The notes beneath the pieces are model-generated. The model was not told the DNA's origin and did not search any database. It saw only the letters and a list, made by a program, of their open reading frames with translations. Shown here one piece after another: positions 43,972 to 52,427 of a stretch of DNA of 57,514 nucleotides. This stretch comes from Pseudoxanthomonas sp. Lineage in GTDB: Bacteria > Pseudomonadota > Gammaproteobacteria > Xanthomonadales > Xanthomonadaceae. Positions within the stretch are counted from its first letter, which is position 1. Each line of letters begins with the position of its first letter. The position numbers and the translations under genes were made by a program. The stretch spans positions 13,769 through 71,282 of the forward strand of contig JAGHZW010000169.1 in NCBI GenBank assembly GCA_017745195.1, given 5' to 3'.

Positions 43972-45948
43972 TTATTGCGCCGGCGCCCCGCCCAGGTGCC
44001 TGCCGAGGAAGGCGAGCAGCCGGGTGTAGTACTCGCGGCGGTGCTCTTCGGTATAGAAGCCGTGGCCTTCGTTGGGGAAGTACAGCGTCTCCACCGGCAC
44101 GCCGGCCTTTTTTAAAGCCTTTTCCATGCGCTTGCTGTGCTCGATCGGCGCGCGCTCGTCCTTCCCGCCGCCGGCCAGGAACACCGGCACCTTGATCCGC
44201 TCGGCCAGGTTGACCGGTGAGCGCGCGCCCAGCGCGTTGCGCTCGCCCATCCATTCCAGTGCCCAGGTCCGCCCGGAGCGGCTGGCGGACGCATCCAGGT
44301 GCATCATCGGCAGGTCGTAGACGCCGACGTAGCCGACCGCGCACCGGTAGAGATCCGGCTCCTTGGCCACGCCCATCAGCGCCGCGTAGCCACCGTAGCT
44401 GGCGCCGTAGATGCAGATCTTCGAAGCGTCGGCCACGCCTTCGCGCACCGCCCAGCGGGTGGCGTCGGTCAGGTCGTCCTGCATGGCCCCACCCCACTGC
44501 TGGTTGCCGGCCTGCAGGTACTGGCGCCCGTAGTTGCCCGACCCGCGGTAGTTCACCCGCAGCACCGCATAACCGGCGGCGGCCAGGATCTGCGCGTCGT
44601 CGTCGAAGTCCCAGCTGTCGAAGACACCGAATGGCCCGCCGTGCGGCAGCAGCACCATCGGTCGCGGGCCCGCGGCCGCGCCGCGCGGCTCGGTGAGGTA
44701 GCCGTGCAGGGTCATGCCGTCGCGCGCCTTGAAGGTCACATAGCGCGAGGCCGGCACTGCGGCCGGATCGAACCATTCGCGCCGGCTGAACACCCGGTCC
44801 GCATGCTTCGTCCTGGTGTCGAACAGGAAGTAGTCGCCGTTGTTGCGGTCGCTCCACGCGTACAGCAGCACTTCGGAGCCATCGGCGGTGGACGAGGTCA
44901 TCCACACCGGATCACCCCCGAACGCCTGCTCCAGGCTGCGGTAGAAGCGCGATGTCTTCTGGCCCTCGTCGAAGAACCGGTTGCGCACCTTGTCGGTCAT
45001 GTACGACGCGCCGATCGGCGTGTGCCCGTCGAGGTCGTACAGGATCCGGTACGGATCGGCGACGGCATCGCGCATGACCTCGCGGTACTCGCCGGTGGCG
45101 GGGTTCCAGGTCGCGATCGCGTCCGGGCCCTCGTCGCGCTCGACCTGCAGGTAGGCCAGGCTGCCATCGGCGGTGAAGCCCAGTGGATATTCGCGGTGGC
45201 CGCTGGCGTCCTCGTCGTTGACCAGCCGCCACTCCTCGCCGCTGCGCTCGCGGTAATACAGCTTGGTGACGTTGTCGGCGCCGGCACCGTAGGCGAAGCG
45301 CACCTCGGCGCGTGCGTCGGCCAGGAAGCGGGCACGGCGCACCGGCGTGGTGGCCAGCGGCGTGCGCTTGCGGTTGTAGATGTTGAGCTTCTCGATCCTG
45401 GTGTACGGCTCGCTGCTGGTCACCGGAACGGAATAGACCAGCACGTTGCTCGGGTCGCCCGGTATCGTGTCGAGCATGTACACGGCACTGTCCATGTCGA
45501 CCCGCTGGGTGTTGATGACGGCGCCGGGATCGCTGTTGACCCCGTACGGACTGGCCAGCAGCTTGCGATTGGTGCCATCGGCATTGACCGCATACAGTTC
45601 ACCGAGCGCCAAGGGCGTGTCGCGCGATCCGTATTTCTCGGCCATCGACACGACCAGGCGCTCGTTGTTGGCCCACCAGAAATCGTCGACCACCGAATCG
45701 GCGCGACCCATGATCTTGGCCGTGGGAACGCCGTCGGCCCGACGCACGACCGCCAGTACGGTGCGGTCTTCCAGCGGCACGGTCACCGCGTAGTACGCGC
45801 CGTCGGGCGAGATCTTCAACCGCTCGTAGCGGTCCTGCTTCAGGTACAGCTCCAGGTCGACCTTGCCCGGCGCGGCGGCGCCGGCCGGCGCCGCCCACGA
45901 CAACGCGACGGCCAGCAGCACGCCGACCGGCTTCATGCAACGCAGCAT
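43972..45948 (-). CDS. exported S9 family (prolyl oligopeptidase-type) peptidase
   Basis: A 658-residue secreted serine peptidase of the S9C type. The signal peptide is about residues 1-26 (hydrophobic core VGVLLAVALSWAAPAG). A seven-blade propeller-like region spans about 40-385, and the alpha/beta-hydrolase domain runs from about 390 to the end, with Ser in GASYGGYAAL, Asp in GGGKDERAP and His in PNEGHGFYTEEH. It probably trims peptides in the periplasm. Nested ATGs (45954, 45948, 45936) make the start uncertain; the middle one has AGGGG at a good distance. The 3' region has an unusual TTA AAA AAG run. Confidence 0.9.
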   Translation of the reverse strand: MLRCMKPVGVLLAVALSWAAPAGAAAPGKVDLELYLKQDRYERLKISPDGAYYAVTVPLEDRTVLAVVRRADGVPTAKIMGRADSVVDDFWWANNERLVVSMAEKYGSRDTPLALGELYAVNADGTNRKLLASPYGVNSDPGAVINTQRVDMDSAVYMLDTIPGDPSNVLVYSVPVTSSEPYTRIEKLNIYNRKRTPLATTPVRRARFLADARAEVRFAYGAGADNVTKLYYRERSGEEWRLVNDEDASGHREYPLGFTADGSLAYLQVERDEGPDAIATWNPATGEYREVMRDAVADPYRILYDLDGHTPIGASYMTDKVRNRFFDEGQKTSRFYRSLEQAFGGDPVWMTSSTADGSEVLLYAWSDRNNGDYFLFDTRTKHADRVFSRREWFDPAAVPASRYVTFKARDGMTLHGYLTEPRGAAAGPRPMVLLPHGGPFGVFDSWDFDDDAQILAAAGYAVLRVNYRGSGNYGRQYLQAGNQQWGGAMQDDLTDATRWAVREGVADASKICIYGASYGGYAALMGVAKEPDLYRCAVGYVGVYDLPMMHLDASASRSGRTWALEWMGERNALGARSPVNLAERIKVPVFLAGGGKDERAPIEHSKRMEKALKKAGVPVETLYFPNEGHGFYTEEHRREYYTRLLAFLGRHLGGAPAQ

Positions 45949-46052
45949 CCCCATCCCCTGTTCTTTCTTTCCCCATGGCCATCGTGGCAAAGCGTCGCCA
46001 TAGCTGTCCATCCAAACCCGTCACGTCTGCCGCAACGGATGCGCCGGTCGGT

Positions 46053-46061
46053 TACGATGCC
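46053..46061 (+). promoter_or_regulatory. candidate -10 region of the methyltransferase gene
   Basis: TACGAT followed by GCC, about 30 bases before the GTG start at 46088, repeats the TAnnnT(T)GCC pattern seen elsewhere in the window. Confidence 0.35.
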
Positions 46062-46087
46062 TGCCCCCGCCGTCTTCCGCGCATGCC

Positions 46088-46933
46088 GTGTCCCGCTATT
46101 CCGGCCCCCTGCTGACCCGCGACACAGGCGACGCGCTGCTCGCCGCGCATCGCCGCGGCGACGCCACCTGGACCGGCTCGCTGGACCTGGGCCGGAGCAC
46201 CGATACCGCCACGCTCGAGGCCGATCGCTGGCACTGGCGCGGCATGGCCTGTCCGTGGCCGGGCAAGCTCAAGGAGCGCACCGTCTATTTCCTCGACAGC
46301 GATGGAGCGTGGACGCCGGTGTCGCGCTACGCCGGTTCGCTGATCAAGCTGGTGCCCAGCGAATGGGGCGTGCCGACCTTCGAGATCGACGGCATCAAGA
46401 TGCTGCCGACCTCGAAGGAGTCGCCGCTCGACGACGCGCGGCGCAAGGTCGCCCTGGTCGAGCCGCGCGGCAAGGTGGTGCTCGATACCTGCGGCGGGCT
46501 GGGCTACTTCGCCGCCTGCTGCCTGGAAGCGGGCGTGGCCCGCATCCATTCGTTCGAGAAGAACGACAGCGTGCTGTGGCTGCGCGCGCTCAACCCGTGG
46601 TCGCCGGATCCCGAGGCGCCGGAAAGCGGCAGCCGACTGCAGCTGGTCCACGCCGATGTCACCGCGGTGATCGCGGCCGTGGCCGATGCCTCGGTCGATG
46701 CCGTGCTCCACGATCCGCCCCGCTTCGGCATCGCCGGCGAGCTGTATTCGGCCGCGTTCTACGCACAGCTGGCGCGGATCCTGCGCCGTGGTGGCCGCCT
46801 GTTCCACTACACCGGCACGCCGAACCGGCTCACCAGCGGCCGCGACGTGCCGCGCGAGGTGGCCACGCGACTCGAGCAGGCCGGGTTCAAGGCGCAGCTG
46901 GCGCTGGACGGTGTACTCGCCATCCGCCGCTGA
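46088..46933 (+). CDS. archaeal-type class I SAM-dependent methyltransferase (COG2521-like)
   Basis: A 281-residue methyltransferase. The N-terminal third is not assigned; motif I is VVLDTCGGLGYFAACCL, followed by the acidic FEKND, ALNPWSPD, and the catalytic-type motif HDPPRFGIAGELYSAAFY, then GGRLFHYTGTP. The order Asn-Pro-Trp-Ser then HDPPRF..GELYS..FY is that of the COG2521 'predicted archaeal methyltransferase' group. An N-methyl transfer to DNA, RNA or protein is suggested by the Asp-Pro-Pro-Arg motif. The start is a GTG. It is convergent with ybhN and is not clearly in an operon. Target unknown. Confidence 0.78.
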   Translation: MSRYSGPLLTRDTGDALLAAHRRGDATWTGSLDLGRSTDTATLEADRWHWRGMACPWPGKLKERTVYFLDSDGAWTPVSRYAGSLIKLVPSEWGVPTFEIDGIKMLPTSKESPLDDARRKVALVEPRGKVVLDTCGGLGYFAACCLEAGVARIHSFEKNDSVLWLRALNPWSPDPEAPESGSRLQLVHADVTAVIAAVADASVDAVLHDPPRFGIAGELYSAAFYAQLARILRRGGRLFHYTGTPNRLTSGRDVPREVATRLEQAGFKAQLALDGVLAIRR

Positions 46934-47884
46934 CTAGCCGGCGGCGTCGCTGCCCGGCAGGCGCACACGGCGCGATTCCAGCCACAGATAGACCAGTCCG
47001 GCTACGCCCAGCGGCAGCAGGTAGTAGAGGCCGCGGAAGGCCAGCAGTGCGGCCAGCACCGCCGGCTCGCCGAGCTGCGCGCCCAGGGTCAGCAGGAACA
47101 TCGTTTCCCACGCGCCCAGTCCGGCCGGCGTATGCAGCAGCACGCCGGCCACCGCCGACACCAGCACGATCGCCAGCACGCGCGGATAGGCCACGCCCGC
47201 CGGCAGCAGCAGGAACAGCAGCGCTCCCAGCACGGCCCAGTTGAGGCACGACAGCAGCAGCTGCAGCAGGGCCATGCGCAGCGACGGCACGACGAACGCC
47301 TGGCCGCGCAGGTGCAGGTGCCGCCCGCCATGGCGCGCGCACAGCGCCAGGTAGGCCAGGACCATCAGCAGCATCACCGCGCCGGGCAGGCGCCAGGCGA
47401 TGCCCTCGCCGGCGCCCGGTGGAAGCGGCAGCGGCGCCACCAGCAGGACCACGCCGGTCAGCGCGGCGTAGCCCAGCCAGTTGGTCAGCACGGTGAACCC
47501 GGCGATGCGCGCGACCCGCCCCGCGGAAAGGCCGGCGCGACTGTAAAGCCGCAGGCGCATGCCGCCGCTGCCCAGCAGCGCGCCGAGGTTGAGCGCCACC
47601 GCGTAGCAGACGAAGGCGATCGCGGCGGTGCGCCCGCGCGGCAAGCGGTGGCCGACCTGGCGACGCGCCACCAGTTCGTAGGCGCAGTACAGCAGGTAGC
47701 TGAGCAGGACCATGCCCAGGCAGGCGGCCAGCCGCGCCGGCCGGTAGCTACGCAGCGCCGCAGCCACCGCCTGCCAATCGGTGGCCCGCGCGTAACGCAC
47801 GCCGAACACCAGCACCACGACCAGGATCGCCAGGACCAGCACCCTGACCAGGCGGGCGCGATGCCCCGGCGACCCGGCAATCAC
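46934..47884 (-). CDS. ybhN: YbhN-like UPF0104 membrane protein
   Basis: A 316-residue inner-membrane protein with about eight helices, of the UPF0104/lysylphosphatidylglycerol synthase-flippase-like fold. GSGGMRLRLYSRAGLSAGRVARI matches the core motif of the family, and HTPAGLGAWETMFL is a second one. E. coli YbhN is linked to lipid handling. Its GTG start overlaps the clsB stop by 4 bp (GTGA, 47881-47884). It is the last of a ybhP-clsB-ybhN unit with the same order as in E. coli, supporting a membrane-lipid role. Confidence 0.88.
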   Translation of the reverse strand: MIAGSPGHRARLVRVLVLAILVVVLVFGVRYARATDWQAVAAALRSYRPARLAACLGMVLLSYLLYCAYELVARRQVGHRLPRGRTAAIAFVCYAVALNLGALLGSGGMRLRLYSRAGLSAGRVARIAGFTVLTNWLGYAALTGVVLLVAPLPLPPGAGEGIAWRLPGAVMLLMVLAYLALCARHGGRHLHLRGQAFVVPSLRMALLQLLLSCLNWAVLGALLFLLLPAGVAYPRVLAIVLVSAVAGVLLHTPAGLGAWETMFLLTLGAQLGEPAVLAALLAFRGLYYLLPLGVAGLVYLWLESRRVRLPGSDAAG

Positions 47885-49143
47885 GCGTCGCCGCTCCCGC
47901 CGGCGGCACGGGCGTCCCGATGCCCGTCCCCATCCCGCGCAGGATCACCGGCATCGCGCACGATCGCCGCCGGCGTCTCCACCGCGTTGCCGGCCGGCAA
48001 CGCGACCACCCGCGGCTGGTGCGCCGGCAGCAGGCCGGCCCAGTCCGGGAACCTGCGCTGCAGGTGGTAGAGCAGCCACGCCGGCAGCCAGCGTGGCTGC
48101 GCCGGCACCGGCACGCAGCGGTCGACCGGATCGCAGTCCTCGCGCCACAGCCGCTGCATCCGCGCGTGCAGCTGGCGGTTGAAGTCGCGGTCGCGCACGA
48201 ACAGGTTGGCCTCGAGGTTCAGCGACAGGCTCAACGGATCCAGGTTGCTCGATCCTACCGTCGCCCACTGCCCGTCCACCAGCGCGACCTTGCCGTGGAA
48301 CGGACGTGCACGGTACTCGTGGATTTCGATCCCGTCGCCGATCAGCTCCCGGTACAGCGAACGGGCCGCCTTCATCGCCACCGGCATGTCCGGCTCGCCC
48401 TGCAGGATCAGGCGCACGACCACCCCGCGCCGCGCGGCGTGGCGCAGTTCGCGCAGGAAGCCGCGACCGGGGAAGAAATAGGCGTTGGCGATCACGATCT
48501 CCGAGCGCGCCGCGCGGATCGCCTCGCGGTAGGCGCGCTCGATGCCGGTGCTGTTGCGGCGGTTGTCGCGCAGGACGAAGGCCGCCTCGGCGGTGCCGCA
48601 CGCGGGCAGCGCCGCACCACGCCTGGCGCCGCGGACGAAGCCGTGGATGTCCGCCACCACCGGCCCTTCCACCTCCACCGCGTAGTCCTGCTTGGCCTCA
48701 GGCCCGAACGTGCGCAGGTGGTCGGCCGAATAGTTGATGCCGCCGACGAAGGCGCGCGTCCCGTCGATCACCAGCAGCTTGCGATGCATCCGCCGGAACA
48801 CGTTCAGGCGCACGCCGAGCAGGGTCGGCTTGGGATCGAACACGCGGAAATCGACCCCGGCGCCGGCCAGCGGTTCGAGGAATTCCTTCGAGAACCCCGG
48901 CGAGCCGTAGCCGTCCACCAGCACCTGCACCCGCACGCCGCGCCGGGCCGCATCGAGCAGGCGCGCGTGCAGCTGCCAGCCGACCTCGTCCTCGAACAGG
49001 ATGAAGGTCTCCAGTTGCAGTTCATGCCGGGCCGCATCGATGGCCGCGAACACGCGCCGGTAGAAGGCCTCGCCGTTCTCGATCAGGTCCACGCGGTTGC
49101 CCGCGGTCCAGCGCGCGCCGGATCCGGCATCGGCCGGACTCAT
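47881..49143 (-). CDS. clsB: cardiolipin synthase B-like phospholipase D family protein
   Basis: A 420-residue PLD-superfamily enzyme with two HKD motifs: HRKLLVIDGTRAFVGGIN and HGKVALVDGQWATVGSSN. ClsB transfers a phosphatidyl group between phospholipids to make cardiolipin and can make phosphatidylglycerol. It has no N-terminal membrane helices, unlike ClsA, which fits the ClsB class. Its ATG overlaps the ybhP stop (ATGA, 49140-49143) and its stop overlaps the ybhN start. The unusual C-terminal 60 residues, Ala/Asp/Arg-rich, look poorly conserved. Confidence 0.92.
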   Translation of the reverse strand: MSPADAGSGARWTAGNRVDLIENGEAFYRRVFAAIDAARHELQLETFILFEDEVGWQLHARLLDAARRGVRVQVLVDGYGSPGFSKEFLEPLAGAGVDFRVFDPKPTLLGVRLNVFRRMHRKLLVIDGTRAFVGGINYSADHLRTFGPEAKQDYAVEVEGPVVADIHGFVRGARRGAALPACGTAEAAFVLRDNRRNSTGIERAYREAIRAARSEIVIANAYFFPGRGFLRELRHAARRGVVVRLILQGEPDMPVAMKAARSLYRELIGDGIEIHEYRARPFHGKVALVDGQWATVGSSNLDPLSLSLNLEANLFVRDRDFNRQLHARMQRLWREDCDPVDRCVPVPAQPRWLPAWLLYHLQRRFPDWAGLLPAHQPRVVALPAGNAVETPAAIVRDAGDPARDGDGHRDARAAGGSGDA

Positions 49144-50012
49144 GCGCCGGCCCCGGGCAGGGACAGGCGCGCGAACAGCACCGCGTGGTCGGACAGCCGC
49201 GACCACGGCGCAGCGCTGTGCACGGTGGCCTCGACGATCGCCAGGCCGCGCACGTAGATCCGGTCCAGCGGCAGCAGTGGCCAGTGCACCGGGAAGCTGC
49301 GCGCGAGCCGGCCGCGGCTGGCCTCGAACACCTCGGTGAGGCCGCAGCGCCGCAGGCGGGCATGGCCCGCGCCGCGCCAGTCGTTGAAATCGCCGGCGAC
49401 GATCAGCGGTTCGCCAGCGGGAATGGCCGCGTCCAGGTGCGCGCACAGCAGGTCGAGCTGGCGCCGGCGATGCGCCTCGCGCAGGCCCAGGTGCACGCAC
49501 ACCGCGTGCAGGCACTGCTCCTGGCCGGGGACGTGCAGCCGGCAATGCAGCAGGCCGCGGTTCTCGTGCCCGGCCACCGACACGTCGTGGTTGTCATGGC
49601 TGGCGATCGGCAGCATCGACAGCAGCGCGTTGCCGTGGTGCCCATCCGGATAGACCGCGTTGCGGCCATAGGCGAACTGCGGCCACAGGCTGTCGGCGAG
49701 GAACTCGTAATGCGGCGCATGCGGCCAGGCCGCGTGGCGGCGTGCGTGGCCGCTGTGCGCGCCCAGCACTTCCTGCAGGAACACGATGTCCGCGCCGACG
49801 CCGCGGATCGCCTCGCGCAGCTGCGGCAGCACGAAGCGCCGCTGCAACAGATCGAAGCCCTTGTGGATGTTGGCCGTGAGCACGGCCAGCCCGGCGCCGG
49901 CCCGCGCCAGCGCGGGAACCGCTGCTTCCACCGCCTGGGCGACTACCGCCGGCGCTGATGGCGCGTCGCAGGACGACGGAGGCGTATCTCGGTGCATGGT
50001 CGGCGATGGCAT
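49140..50012 (-). CDS. ybhP: YbhP-like endonuclease/exonuclease/phosphatase family protein
   Basis: A 290-residue EEP-fold protein, first of the ybhP-clsB-ybhN unit. Catalytic motifs: LTANIHKGFD (Asn), VFLQEV (Glu), GDFNDWRG (Asp and Asn) and LSDHAVLFARL (Asp-His). EEP enzymes cleave phosphodiesters of nucleic acids or lipids; a phospholipid or nucleic-acid substrate is possible. The start is uncertain: ATGs at 50039, 50012 and 49997 precede the conserved region by 40-80 residues, and an N-terminal variable stretch is present. No signal peptide is clear. Confidence 0.85.
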   Translation of the reverse strand: MPSPTMHRDTPPSSCDAPSAPAVVAQAVEAAVPALARAGAGLAVLTANIHKGFDLLQRRFVLPQLREAIRGVGADIVFLQEVLGAHSGHARRHAAWPHAPHYEFLADSLWPQFAYGRNAVYPDGHHGNALLSMLPIASHDNHDVSVAGHENRGLLHCRLHVPGQEQCLHAVCVHLGLREAHRRRQLDLLCAHLDAAIPAGEPLIVAGDFNDWRGAGHARLRRCGLTEVFEASRGRLARSFPVHWPLLPLDRIYVRGLAIVEATVHSAAPWSRLSDHAVLFARLSLPGAGA

Positions 50013-50225
50013 GGCATCCGCACGTCGGGACCGGGCCATCGTCGGCAGGCCACCGCGAAGCACGGATGAAAGCGCCGTGCGGCGCGGCCGTGGACAAGGC
50101 CACTCGGGCGCGGCCGCCGAACGCCGCCACCGGCCCGGGGCATGCAAGGAAACGCAGGCAAACGGACGCCGCCGCGACGACGAGGGGCGGCGGCATCCGG
50201 CTCCTGCCCTGCGCCAGGGCGGTGC

Positions 50226-50639
50226 TCAGTGCGGGCGTGCCACGCCCTGCAACAGCTGCTGCGAGGCCTTCATGTCGCGGCTGTGCGCGAAATTGGCCAG
50301 CGAGACGATACCGACCAGGCGCTTGTCGCGATCGACCACCGGCAACCGGCGCAACTCGAGGTCGGCCATGTTCATGGCCACTTCGTCGATGTCGTCGTCG
50401 GCGTAGCAGTACTTCAATTCGCGCGACATGACCTGGCGCACCGTCGCGTTGGCGTCCATGCCCTGGGCGAGCGCGCGGATGACGATGTCGCGGTCGGTGA
50501 TGAAACCGACCAGGCGGTCGTTCTCGCCGACCGGAAGGCTGCCGATGTCGTGCTTGGCCATCACCCCGGCGGCGCGGCCGAGGGTATCGTCGGGCGCGAT
50601 CACGCATACGTCCCGGCTCATTACGTCGCTGATTCGCAT
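50226..50639 (-). CDS. two-CBS-domain protein
   Basis: A 137-residue protein formed of two tandem CBS domains, RISDVMSRDVCVIAPDDTLG and TVRQVMSRELKYCYADDDID, with the usual LPVGENDRLVGFITDRDIV and LPVVDRDKRLVGIVSLAN strands. Such proteins bind adenine nucleotides and regulate partners. The C-terminal 20 residues resemble those of similar stand-alone CBS proteins. The start ATG has CGAGGAGACAC upstream. It lies 44 bases downstream of chaB, so co-transcription with chaB is likely. Confidence 0.9.
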   Translation of the reverse strand: MRISDVMSRDVCVIAPDDTLGRAAGVMAKHDIGSLPVGENDRLVGFITDRDIVIRALAQGMDANATVRQVMSRELKYCYADDDIDEVAMNMADLELRRLPVVDRDKRLVGIVSLANFAHSRDMKASQQLLQGVARPH

Positions 50640-50683
50640 TCGGTGTCTCCTCGGTTGATGGGCCGCGGAAGCGTCGGCTTCCG

Positions 50684-50914
50684 TCAGCGCCGGGCGTGCC
50701 ACTGGCCGTCGTCGCCCTTCTCGTAGGTCTTCTTCACCGCCGCCCAGGCCACCCGGTGGGCGACTTCCTCGCGCGAGGCCTCGTCACGACGTTCGGCCGG
50801 ATCGCGGTAGTCCTGCCATGCGCTGTTGAACGCCTCCTTGTAGATCTCCTGCGCGTGGCGGGGCACGTGCTCGCGCACCGATGCGGGGAGATCGCCGATC
50901 CGTTCGTACGGCAC
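50684..50914 (-). CDS. chaB: ChaB family protein
   Basis: A 76-residue protein matching ChaB, a small protein linked to calcium/sodium-proton antiporter regulation in E. coli. The conserved core IGDLPASVREHVPRHAQEIY, KEAFNSAWQDYRDPAERR and REEVAHRVAWAAVKKTYEK is complete. The start is a GTG, with AGGAG upstream. The ChaA antiporter is not in the window. It precedes the CBS gene by 44 bases. Confidence 0.9.
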   Translation of the reverse strand: MPYERIGDLPASVREHVPRHAQEIYKEAFNSAWQDYRDPAERRDEASREEVAHRVAWAAVKKTYEKGDDGQWHARR

Positions 50915-51042
50915 GGGCGGCTCCTGGTCCGGGGTTCCGTGCAGGGTCGCAGCCACGGGATTAAGCGACCGGCAATGCGGCGCATACGGGGCGTTAACCG
51001 CACCTGCGCGCCTTCGCGCCATGACGCGGAGGCGCGCACGGT

Positions 51043-51681
51043 TCAGCCCGGGACCGGCGGCAGTTCCGGCGCGTCCAGGCCGCGGAACGGATCGCGCCAT
51101 GCCTCCAATGCTTCGAGCCGGCGATACCAGCGCAGCAGCGCCGGATAGTCCGCCAGCGGCAGCCGGGTGATGTCGTTGCCGGGCAGGAAGGTGGCCATGC
51201 GGAAGTCGGCGTAGGACAGGCCATCGTCAAGCAACCAGTCGCGCCGCGACAGCTGATCTTCCAGCAGCGTGGCGCCGGCGGCGAAGCGGCGCAGTCCCTC
51301 CTCGACCTTGGCCGGATCGGTCGCGCCCTGTGCGTAGCGCAGCCGGGTACCGCGCTCGTACTGGACCATCTCGCAACCGCGGACGAAGTTCTCCTTGCCC
51401 CAGCTCAGCCACTGGATCATCCGCGGCTCGGCATCGCCGCTGCGCCAGAAGTCCGAGCCGGCATCGCGCGAGAGCCGGCAGGCGATCGCGTCGGTCTCCC
51501 ACAGGCTGCCGCCAGGCCAGGCCAGGATCGGCAGGAACAGGGTCGGGTTGAGCGGGCGGTAGCGCTCGGCCTGGCCCGGCGCGAACGGGGCGGCGAACTC
51601 GAACGCCACCTCGGCGCCGACCTGGCGGGCCACGGCCACCGCCAGCCGCGGATTGGGATTGCGGCTGTAGAGCAGCCTCAC
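51043..51681 (-). CDS. glutathione S-transferase family protein
   Basis: A 212-residue GST. The N-terminal thioredoxin-like domain reads MRLLYSRNPNPRLAVAVARQ, with PTLFLPILAWPGGSLWETDAI containing the cis-Pro and glutathione-binding Glu-Ser/Thr-like residues; the C-terminal helical domain carries DDGLSYADFRMATFLP. It starts with GTG and overlaps the stop of the DUF4287 gene by 4 bp (GTGA). The pair is therefore translationally coupled. Substrate unknown. Confidence 0.88.
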   Translation of the reverse strand: MRLLYSRNPNPRLAVAVARQVGAEVAFEFAAPFAPGQAERYRPLNPTLFLPILAWPGGSLWETDAIACRLSRDAGSDFWRSGDAEPRMIQWLSWGKENFVRGCEMVQYERGTRLRYAQGATDPAKVEEGLRRFAAGATLLEDQLSRRDWLLDDGLSYADFRMATFLPGNDITRLPLADYPALLRWYRRLEALEAWRDPFRGLDAPELPPVPG

Positions 51682-51899
51682 GGCGTGCCGCCTGCGCTGG
51701 CGCGGTGGTAGGCCACCAGCGCGTTGGCATGGCCGTGGCCGAGGCCGTGTTCGCGCTTGAGCACCGCGACCTGCTGCATGTGGGCGAGCCCGGCCAGCCC
51801 ATCGAGCAGGCCGAGCCAGTGCACGACCGGCTGGCCGTAGGTCTTCTCGATCGACCGGAAATACGAGGCCGGTCCCTTGACGGGGGTGGCGCTGTCCAT
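51678..51899 (-). CDS. DUF4287 domain protein
   Basis: A 73-residue cytosolic protein. The region ASYFRSIEKTYGQPVVHWLG and the helix LKREHGLGHGHANALVAYH fit the DUF4287 family, found alone or fused to DUF5655 in many bacteria, with unknown function. It overlaps the GST start by 4 bp. A 99-base gap separates it from the 117-residue gene upstream. The start ATG is the only suitable one. Confidence 0.8.
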   Translation of the reverse strand: MDSATPVKGPASYFRSIEKTYGQPVVHWLGLLDGLAGLAHMQQVAVLKREHGLGHGHANALVAYHRASAGGTP

Positions 51900-51998
51900 G
51901 GCGTGCTCCGCTGGCAGTGGGTGTCGCGGGTACGACGGCCGGGCAGGACCCGGTTCGACATCCCCCGCGAAGCGGTCGCGCCGCGCCGCGGCCCTGGC

Positions 51999-52352
51999 TC
52001 AGTCGACCTCGATGTTGGCGAAGCGGTCGCGTGCGTCCTTGACCGTGCTGCGCCTGCCCGGGCCGCTGCGCGGTGCCGGCTTCTCCTTCGGCGCCACGAG
52101 CTGCTTCGGCACCGGTCCGGGCGTCTTCCTGGGCTTGCGCTTGTGCTTGACCGCGACCTCGATGTCCAGTCCGAGCGTCATCGCGTCCCAGGCGCCGTTG
52201 TGGTCGCCGAGGTTGACCAGCACGCGGGCGACCTTCTTCGGCGGCGGCGGCTGCACGACGACGGTGCTGTAGATCGGCTTGAGATCGACCTCGATGACGA
52301 TGCCGTCGACCAGTTCGAGGGAGACGGTCTTCTTCAGAACCTGCGTTGCCAT
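51999..52352 (-). CDS. small protein paralogous to the 86-residue protein, with basic tail
   Basis: A 117-residue protein with no family I recognise. Its first 60 residues resemble the next upstream small protein: a beta-rich start (TVSLELVDGIVIEVDL), a VVVQPPPP hinge, then ARVLVNLGDHNGAWDAM. The second half is a Lys/Pro/Arg-rich low-complexity tail ending in an acidic FANIEVD. The tail suggests binding to nucleic acid or acidic partners, which is inference. AAGGAGCAAGGAAC precedes the ATG. It is 75 bases downstream of the 86-residue gene and likely in the same transcript. Confidence 0.6.
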   Translation of the reverse strand: MATQVLKKTVSLELVDGIVIEVDLKPIYSTVVVQPPPPKKVARVLVNLGDHNGAWDAMTLGLDIEVAVKHKRKPRKTPGPVPKQLVAPKEKPAPRSGPGRRSTVKDARDRFANIEVD

Positions 52353-52427
52353 GTTCCTTGCTCCTTGCGTCCTCAGGGGATAACCCGCAATGCCGCCCTC
52401 CGCCGCGGCGGCTTCATCCGTTGCACA

